Below are positions 59,088 through 64,000 of a stretch of DNA of 64,000 bases, one piece after another; positions within the stretch are counted from its first letter, which is position 1; every line of letters starts with the position of its first letter. The position numbers and the translations under genes were made by a program. This DNA comes from Gammaproteobacteria bacterium (GTDB lineage: Bacteria; Pseudomonadota; Gammaproteobacteria; Steroidobacterales; Rariloculaceae). The stretch covers positions 1 through 64,000 of the forward strand of contig JAJEGN010000016.1 in NCBI GenBank assembly GCA_022819855.1, given 5' to 3'. The notes under the pieces are model-generated. The model worked only from the letters and a program-made list of their open reading frames with translations, was not told the DNA's origin and did no database searches.

Positions 59088-61235
59088 ATGAGCATAGCTT
59101 TGGAACTCGACGGCGCCAGGCTAGCGGACATACCGCTGCAGGCCGCGTCGCTCGACATCTGGGATACCAAATACCGACTCAAGACACGGAGCGGCGAGCC
59201 GGTGGACCAGTCGATGGATTCGACCTGGGAGCGCGTGGCGACGGCGCTCGCCGAGGTCGAGGACGAGGACAGGAAAGCGCACTGGTACGAGCGTTTCCTA
59301 TGGGCGTTGCGGCAGGGCGCGATCCCGGCCGGCCGGATCATGTCGAACGCGGGCGCGGGCCTCCACAAACCCGCGACGTCGACGATCAACTGCACGGTCT
59401 CCGGCACCATCAACGACTCGATGCACGACATTCTCGACAAGGTCCACGAAGCCGGGCTCACGCTCAAGGCCGGCTGCGGCATCGGTTACGAATTCTCGAC
59501 GCTGCGCCCGCGCGGGGCGTACGTCTCCGGCGCCGGGGCGCACACCTCAGGTCCCCTGTCGTTCATGGACATCTACGACAAGATGTGTTTCACCGTGTCG
59601 TCGGCCGGCGGGCGCCGGGGCGCGCAGATGGGAACGTTCGATGTCGGCCATCCCGATGCCATGGACTTCATTCGCGCCAAGCGCGAGAACGGCCGCCTGA
59701 GGCAGTTCAACCTGTCATTGCTCATTACCGATGAGTTCATGCAGGCCGTCAGGGAAGATCGACCCTGGCAACTCGCATTTCCCGTGACGCGCCGCGAAGT
59801 CGAGGAAGACGAGCTCGATCTCGACGATTCGGAGCAGATCGTCTGGCGCGAATGGCCGATCGATGCCGACTACGTCACGAACGGCCGCGGTCTCGTCGCC
59901 GCCAGGGTGTATCGCACGGTGCCGGCGCGGCGGATGTGGGACGTCATCATGTCGTCGACCTACGATTTCGCCGAACCCGGCTTCGTGCTCATCGATCGCG
60001 TCAACGAGATGAACAACAACTGGTGGTGCGAGAACATTCGCGCGACCAATCCCTGCGGCGAACAGCCGCTGCCGGCTTACGGGGCCTGCCTGCTCGGTTC
60101 GATCAATCTCACCAAGTTCGTGCACGAGCCGTTTACGGACCGGGCGCGTTTCGACTGGGATCTGTACCGCGAGGTCGTGAAGATCTTCACGCGGATGCTC
60201 GACAACGTCGTTGAGGTCAACGGCCTGCCCCTGGAAACGCAGCGCGAGGAGATTCTGCGCAAGCGGCGCCACGGCATGGGCTTCCTCGGCCTCGGTTCGA
60301 CCGTGACGCTGCTCGGCATGCGTTACGGCTCCGCGGATTCGGTGGCGTTCACGGAGAAGGTGGCGCGCGAGCTGGCGCTGGCCGGCTGGGAGACGGGCCT
60401 CGAGCTTGCGAAAGAAAAGGGCGCCGCGCCGATTCTGCTCGAAGACTTCGAGGTCACCGAGGACATGTTGCGGCGCAGGCCGGAAATGGCCGCCGACGGC
60501 TGGAATGTCGGCGACCGCATACCGGGACGCGTCCTGCACGCGCGCTACAGCCGCTACATGCAGCGCGTGGCAGAGAGTGCTCCGGAACTCGTGGCGCAGC
60601 TCGAGAAGACGGGCGCGCGGTTCACGCATCACAGCTCGATCGCCCCGACCGGCACGATATCCCTGTCGCTCGGCAACAATGCGAGCAACGGCATCGAGCC
60701 TTCGTTCGCGCACCACTATTTTCGCAACGTGATTCGCGAGGGCAGGAAGACCAAGGAGAAGATCGACGTCTTCTCGTTCGAGCTGCTTGCGTACCGGGAT
60801 CTGGTCAATCCGAAGGCACTGCCGGGGTCGAGCGAGGCGGGCGAACGCCTGCCCGACTATTTCGTGAGTTCCGAGGATGTCCTGCCGAAGGAGCACGTGG
60901 ACATCCAGGCGGCGGCCCAGAAGTGGATCGATTCGTCGATATCCAAGACCGCCAATGTGCCGACCGACTACGCCTACGACGAGTTCAAGGATATCTACCT
61001 GTACGCCCATGAACAGGGGCTCAAGGGTTGCACGACCTTCCGGTTCAACCCCGAAGCGTTCCAGGGCGTGCTGGTCAAGGAGAAGGATCTGAAGGCCACG
61101 ACCTACCGGTTCACGCTGGAGGACGGTTCGGTCGTCGAGGCGAAAGGCGACGAGGAAGTCGAATACGACGGCGAGATCCACACGGCCGCGAATCTCTTCG
61201 ATGCACTCAAGGAAGGCTACTACGGCAAGTTTTGA
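59088..61235 (+). CDS. nrdJ: Class II (adenosylcobalamin) ribonucleotide reductase, catalytic part NrdJa
   Basis: 715 residues. B12-dependent, oxygen-independent reduction of ribonucleotides. The N-terminal substrate-site Cys lies in STINCTVSGTINDSM. The active-site finger is NPCGEQPLPAYGACLLGSINL (about residue 320), the form typical of NrdJ. SSIAPTGTISLSLGNNASNGIEPSF and NVPTDYAYDEFKDIYLYA follow, with a second reactive Cys in GLKGCTTFRFN. The protein ends without the C-terminal redox Cys pair, which is carried by the next gene, as in Pseudomonas NrdJa/NrdJb. GAGG precedes the ATG. Confidence 0.93.
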   Translation: MSIALELDGARLADIPLQAASLDIWDTKYRLKTRSGEPVDQSMDSTWERVATALAEVEDEDRKAHWYERFLWALRQGAIPAGRIMSNAGAGLHKPATSTINCTVSGTINDSMHDILDKVHEAGLTLKAGCGIGYEFSTLRPRGAYVSGAGAHTSGPLSFMDIYDKMCFTVSSAGGRRGAQMGTFDVGHPDAMDFIRAKRENGRLRQFNLSLLITDEFMQAVREDRPWQLAFPVTRREVEEDELDLDDSEQIVWREWPIDADYVTNGRGLVAARVYRTVPARRMWDVIMSSTYDFAEPGFVLIDRVNEMNNNWWCENIRATNPCGEQPLPAYGACLLGSINLTKFVHEPFTDRARFDWDLYREVVKIFTRMLDNVVEVNGLPLETQREEILRKRRHGMGFLGLGSTVTLLGMRYGSADSVAFTEKVARELALAGWETGLELAKEKGAAPILLEDFEVTEDMLRRRPEMAADGWNVGDRIPGRVLHARYSRYMQRVAESAPELVAQLEKTGARFTHHSSIAPTGTISLSLGNNASNGIEPSFAHHYFRNVIREGRKTKEKIDVFSFELLAYRDLVNPKALPGSSEAGERLPDYFVSSEDVLPKEHVDIQAAAQKWIDSSISKTANVPTDYAYDEFKDIYLYAHEQGLKGCTTFRFNPEAFQGVLVKEKDLKATTYRFTLEDGSVVEAKGDEEVEYDGEIHTAANLFDALKEGYYGKF

Positions 61236-61274
61236 GCAGGCAGCCGGGGTGGGCTGCCGATACGGGTACGGCAA

Positions 61275-61997
61275 ATGGGGAACATCAGGATAGACGGCAG
61301 GATCGTTGAGTACGCGGTCGCGCAGGACGACGCGGAGGCGAGCGCCGCCGCCGAGCCGCCGCCGAAGGAGGAGTCGAAAGCCGACTCGAAAGACAAGCCC
61401 AAGGTCATCCGGATGCACGAGAAGCTCGAGCGTCCGGAGATGCTCATCGGGTCCACGTACAAGGTCAAGACACCGGTGTCCGATCACGCCATGTACGTCA
61501 CGATCAACGACATCGTCCTGAACGAGGGGACCGAACACGAGAAACGCCGCCCGTTCGAGATCTTCATCAACTCGAAGAACCTCGATCATTACCAGTGGAT
61601 CGTGGCGCTCACCCGCATCATGTCGGCCGTCTTCCGCAAGGGCGGTGACGTGGCCTTTCTCGTGGACGAGCTCAAGGCCGTGTTCGACCCGCGCGGCGGC
61701 TACTTCCAGCCGGGCGGCATGTACATGCCGTCGATCATCGCCGAGCTCGGCCACATCGTCGAGAGGCACCTGAGGAGCATCGGGCTGCTCAACCCGGTCG
61801 GGCCGAGCGAGGAACAGCAGAAGTTCATCGACGAAAAGCGTGCGGAGTTCGAGGCGCGCAACAGTCAGCGCGACGCTTTCGCGGAGAGCAGCTATCCCAA
61901 TGGCGCGCAGTTGTGCGGAAAGTGCAGCGTCGTTGCCGCCGTCATGCTGGACGGCTGTCTGACTTGTCTGAATTGCGGTTATTCGAAGTGCGGTTGA
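61275..61997 (+). CDS. Class II ribonucleotide reductase accessory part NrdJb
   Basis: 240 residues, 39 nt after NrdJa. An acidic/Lys-rich linker (EESKADSKDKPK) is followed by a conserved TSCPD-like domain (VNDIVLNEGTEHEKRRPFEIFINSKNLDHYQWIVALTRI-type sequence, FVDELKAVFDPRGGYFQPGGMY). The C-terminus is Cys-rich: CGKCSVVAAVMLDGCLTCLNCGYSKCG, supplying the thiols that re-reduce the active site and probably a zinc site. In many bacteria this is fused to NrdJ; here it is a separate protein. An intrinsic terminator follows. Confidence 0.88.
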   Translation: MGNIRIDGRIVEYAVAQDDAEASAAAEPPPKEESKADSKDKPKVIRMHEKLERPEMLIGSTYKVKTPVSDHAMYVTINDIVLNEGTEHEKRRPFEIFINSKNLDHYQWIVALTRIMSAVFRKGGDVAFLVDELKAVFDPRGGYFQPGGMYMPSIIAELGHIVERHLRSIGLLNPVGPSEEQQKFIDEKRAEFEARNSQRDAFAESSYPNGAQLCGKCSVVAAVMLDGCLTCLNCGYSKCG

Positions 61998-62051
61998 CTG
62001 CCCGCGGTGGGCGGGCAGCGCAGCGGAGCCTGATATCGATCCGCAATTGGT

Positions 62052-62088
62052 CCGCTTCCCGTGCAGGCTCGGGAGGCGGGCCTTTTTT
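62052..62088 (+). terminator. Intrinsic terminator after nrdJa-nrdJb
   Basis: CCGCTTCCCG (62052-62061) pairs with CGGGAGGCGG (62070-62079) as a 10-bp stem with one G.U, around an 8-nt loop, followed by GCC and TTTTTT (62083-62088). It lies 55 nt after the nrdJb stop and before hldE, separating the two transcription units. Confidence 0.88.
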
Positions 62089-62165
62089 CGTAGCCTGAGT
62101 CCTCCGCCGCACCAAGCGGTAAACTGCGCAGCAATGTGCAGGTCGACCGCCGAACCGAGCGTTTC

Positions 62166-63608
62166 GTGACACTGGCCATCCCCAATTTCAACGGTTTGCG
62201 CGTCCTGGTCGCGGGCGATGCGATGCTCGACGAGTACTGGTTCGGCGAAGCGAGCCGGATATCGCCCGAGGCTCCGGTGCCGGTCGTGCGGACGGGTTCG
62301 TCCGAGCACAGGCCGGGCGGCGCCGCGAACGTCGCGCTCAACGCCGCGGCGCTCGGCGCTTCGGTCCGGCTCGTCGCGGCCGTCGGCCGTGACGAGCGCG
62401 GCGACGCCCTTGAGCGCGCACTCGAAACTGCCGGGGTCCTGTGCGACTTCGTGCATTCCCCGGGGCTGCCGACGATACACAAGCTGCGCGTGCTGGCGCG
62501 CAATCAGCAGCTCATGCGGCTCGATGCCGAGCAGCCGCTCGACGCCTGCGGCGACGAGATCGTCAAACGCGTCGCGGCCGCGCTCCCGACCACCGACATC
62601 GTGCTGCTGTCGGACTACGGCAAGGGCAGCCTGAGCCGTGTCGAAGCGCTGATCGAGGCCTGTCGAGCCGCGAACGTCCGTGTCCTCGTCGACCCGAAGG
62701 GCCGCGATTTCAGCCGCTACAGCCGCGCCAATGTGTTGACGCCGAACGAGGCGGAGTTCGCGGCCGTCGCCGGCGCGTGGCAGCGGGAAGACGAGTTTCC
62801 GGGCAAGGCCGAACGCCTGCGCGCCGAACTTGGGCTCGACCTGCTGCTCGTGACCCGCGGGCCGGCCGGCATGGCGCTGGTTTCAGGCGGTGCGCCGCCC
62901 GTCACGCTTGCTGCGCAAGCCCGCGAAGTGTTCGATGTCACCGGCGCCGGCGACACCGTGCTCGCCCTGCTCGGCGCTTCGCTCGCTTCGGGCGTATCGC
63001 CGGCCGATGCGGCCGCGCTCGCCAATCTCGGCGCCGGGATCGTGGTCGGCAAGATCGGCGTCGCGACGGTCAGCCGGGCCGAGCTCAGCCTCGCCCTGCA
63101 CCGCCGCGGCAGCGGCGGGCGCGGGCTCGTCGAGCTCGACGAACTCGCGGCGATCGTGGCTGACGCCAGGGCGCGCGGCGAGCGCATCGTAATGACCAAC
63201 GGCTGTTTCGACATCCTCCATGCGGGCCATGTGAGTTACCTGGAGGAAGCGAAAACGCTCGGCGATCGGCTGATCGTCGCGGTCAATGACGATGAGTCGG
63301 TCACACGCCTCAAGGGCGCGCCCAGGCCCATCACGCCGCTTGCCGATCGCATGGCGGTCCTGGCCGGGCTTGCCGCCGTCGACTGGGTCGTGCCGTTCGC
63401 CGAAGACACGCCCGCCGGCGTCGTCGAGCGGCTCCTGCCGGACGTCCTCGTCAAGGGCGGCGACTGGCGGCCGGAGGACATCGTCGGCAGCGAGACCGTT
63501 CTCGCTCACGGCGGCGAAGTGCGTTCGCTCGGCTTCAGGCCGGGCCGCTCGACGAGCGAGTTGATCCGCGCGATACGCGAACTGCCGGATCGGGAGCCGG
63601 CGCCGTAG
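62166..63608 (+). CDS. hldE: Bifunctional heptose-7-phosphate kinase / heptose-1-phosphate adenylyltransferase HldE
   Basis: About 480 residues from GTG 62166, aligned to the usual family N-terminus; the ORF track starts ten codons earlier at GTG 62136. Makes ADP-heptose for the lipopolysaccharide inner core. The N-terminal ribokinase-like domain has VLVAGDAMLDEYWFGEASRISPEAPVPVV, PGGAANVALNAAALGA and the catalytic DVTGAGDTVLALLG. The C-terminal nucleotidyltransferase domain has MTNGCFDILHAGHVSYLEEAK (HxGH motif), LKGAPRPITPLADRM and VLVKGGDW. Both halves are full length. Confidence 0.95.
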   Translation: MTLAIPNFNGLRVLVAGDAMLDEYWFGEASRISPEAPVPVVRTGSSEHRPGGAANVALNAAALGASVRLVAAVGRDERGDALERALETAGVLCDFVHSPGLPTIHKLRVLARNQQLMRLDAEQPLDACGDEIVKRVAAALPTTDIVLLSDYGKGSLSRVEALIEACRAANVRVLVDPKGRDFSRYSRANVLTPNEAEFAAVAGAWQREDEFPGKAERLRAELGLDLLLVTRGPAGMALVSGGAPPVTLAAQAREVFDVTGAGDTVLALLGASLASGVSPADAAALANLGAGIVVGKIGVATVSRAELSLALHRRGSGGRGLVELDELAAIVADARARGERIVMTNGCFDILHAGHVSYLEEAKTLGDRLIVAVNDDESVTRLKGAPRPITPLADRMAVLAGLAAVDWVVPFAEDTPAGVVERLLPDVLVKGGDWRPEDIVGSETVLAHGGEVRSLGFRPGRSTSELIRAIRELPDREPAP

Positions 63609-63674
63609 AGTTTCAAGGCTGCAGGCGTGCTCCCATGTACTCCACGCCGTTCTGTCGGGCTTCCGGGCGCCCGC

Positions 63675-64000
63675 CTACTCGAGCCAGCCGTCGATCTGTT
63701 CGATGTCCCTGATGCTAAGCGAGCCCGCGGCTTCCTTGAGCCGCAAGCCGTTGATCAGGTAGTTGTAGCGGCTCAGCGCATAGTTTGTCTGCGCCCGGCG
63801 CAGCACCTCCTGCTGCACGAGCACGTCGACGGTCGTTTGCGTGCCGACTTCGAATCCCGCCTCGGTCGCCTCAAGCGCCGTTCGCGACGATTCGACCGCC
63901 TGGCGCAGCGCCTGGACTCGCGCGATCTCGGACTCCACGCCCAGGTAGGCGTCGCGCGTCTGCCGCTCGGTCTGCCTCGCCGTCAGCTCGACGACTTCGA
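63675..64000 (-). CDS. TolC-family outer-membrane channel, C-terminal part (runs off the window)
   Basis: Only the 3' end is inside the window; the frame stays open to base 64000, reading EVVELTARQTERQTRDAYLGVE before the ORF-track start. The remaining part (ARVQALRQAVESSRTALEATEAGFEVGTQTTVDVLVQQEVLRRAQTNYALSRYNYLINGLRLKEAAG-type sequence) is the long periplasmic helix and the second beta-strand pair of TolC. GFEVGTQTTVDVL is the family hallmark. It would act as the outer-membrane exit duct of an efflux pump or type I secretion system. Confidence 0.88.
   Translation of the reverse strand, partial: EVVELTARQTERQTRDAYLGVESEIARVQALRQAVESSRTALEATEAGFEVGTQTTVDVLVQQEVLRRAQTNYALSRYNYLINGLRLKEAAGSLSIRDIEQIDGWLE

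Noticed and set aside
59715-62480. 921-residue minus-strand ORF opposite nrdJa-nrdJb, and similar long antisense ORFs (8214-10220, 10169-11938, 11971-13197, 32285-34390)
   Set aside because: They lie wholly opposite well-recognised genes, are Arg/His/Asp-rich and show no known motifs. Long open antisense frames are expected at this GC content and codon bias.

Overview
The window reads as a GC-rich gammaproteobacterial chromosome segment. The supporting evidence is the tsaD / rpsU / dnaG / rpoD neighbourhood, a tRNA-Ile(CAU) beside rpoD, glnK-amtB, an OmpR/CpxR-type two-component pair, split NrdJa/NrdJb, HldE and two TonB-dependent receptors. No plasmid or phage backbone genes are present. The genus cannot be named from sequence alone.

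Layout. 0-8.1 kb: msrP (divergent from glnK-amtB), a CpxA/CpxR-like pair and two tandem paralogous TPR proteins. 8.4-14.1 kb: a three-gene 2-oxoacid:acceptor oxidoreductase operon (FAD/Fe-S subunit, KorA-like, KorB-like), then a rhomboid protease. 14.3-20.9 kb: a P-loop ATPase, a type II toxin-antitoxin pair and Lhr helicase. 20.9-30.7 kb: a TonB receptor/surface lipase operon, a very large internally duplicated CPBP membrane protease and Ddl. 30.8-34.4 kb: peroxiredoxin, DUF423, a tRNA-Ile(CAU) split by a group I intron, and rpoD. 34.5-44.1 kb: a six-gene same-strand catabolic-looking island (TonB receptor, PQQ dehydrogenase, two related secreted proteins, DUF6152, MmgE/PrpD). 44.3-53.7 kb: dnaG, a secreted CEMIP/TMEM2-like G8 protein, rpsU, tsaD, folB, a pteridine-reductase-like SDR, a MidA/NDUFAF7-like methyltransferase and uppP. 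53.7-64 kb: cca, a lipoprotein aminopeptidase, an NDUFA9-like protein, a DegQ/MucD-type protease, class II ribonucleotide reductase as two proteins, hldE and the 3' end of a TolC-family gene.

Main points. (1) The tRNA-Ile(CAU) gene carries a 234-nt group I intron directly after the anticodon, comparable to the Azoarcus intron. (2) A 110-bp palindromic element (29-nt arms, 52-nt core) occurs three times. Its arms covary, and its core shows two AGGGA hairpin loops, one an exact match to the CsrA SELEX consensus. (3) The usually compact rpsU-dnaG-rpoD block is opened at two places: a G8 protein gene sits between rpsU and dnaG, and a 10-kb receptor/dehydrogenase island sits between dnaG and rpoD. 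(4) A second, unrelated 167-bp palindromic element supplies the stop codon of the sensor kinase. (5) The 1111-residue CPBP protein is two homologous halves, of which only the first keeps the catalytic motifs.

All family calls are from reading motifs by eye. No database search or folding program was run, and promoter and box calls are by inspection.
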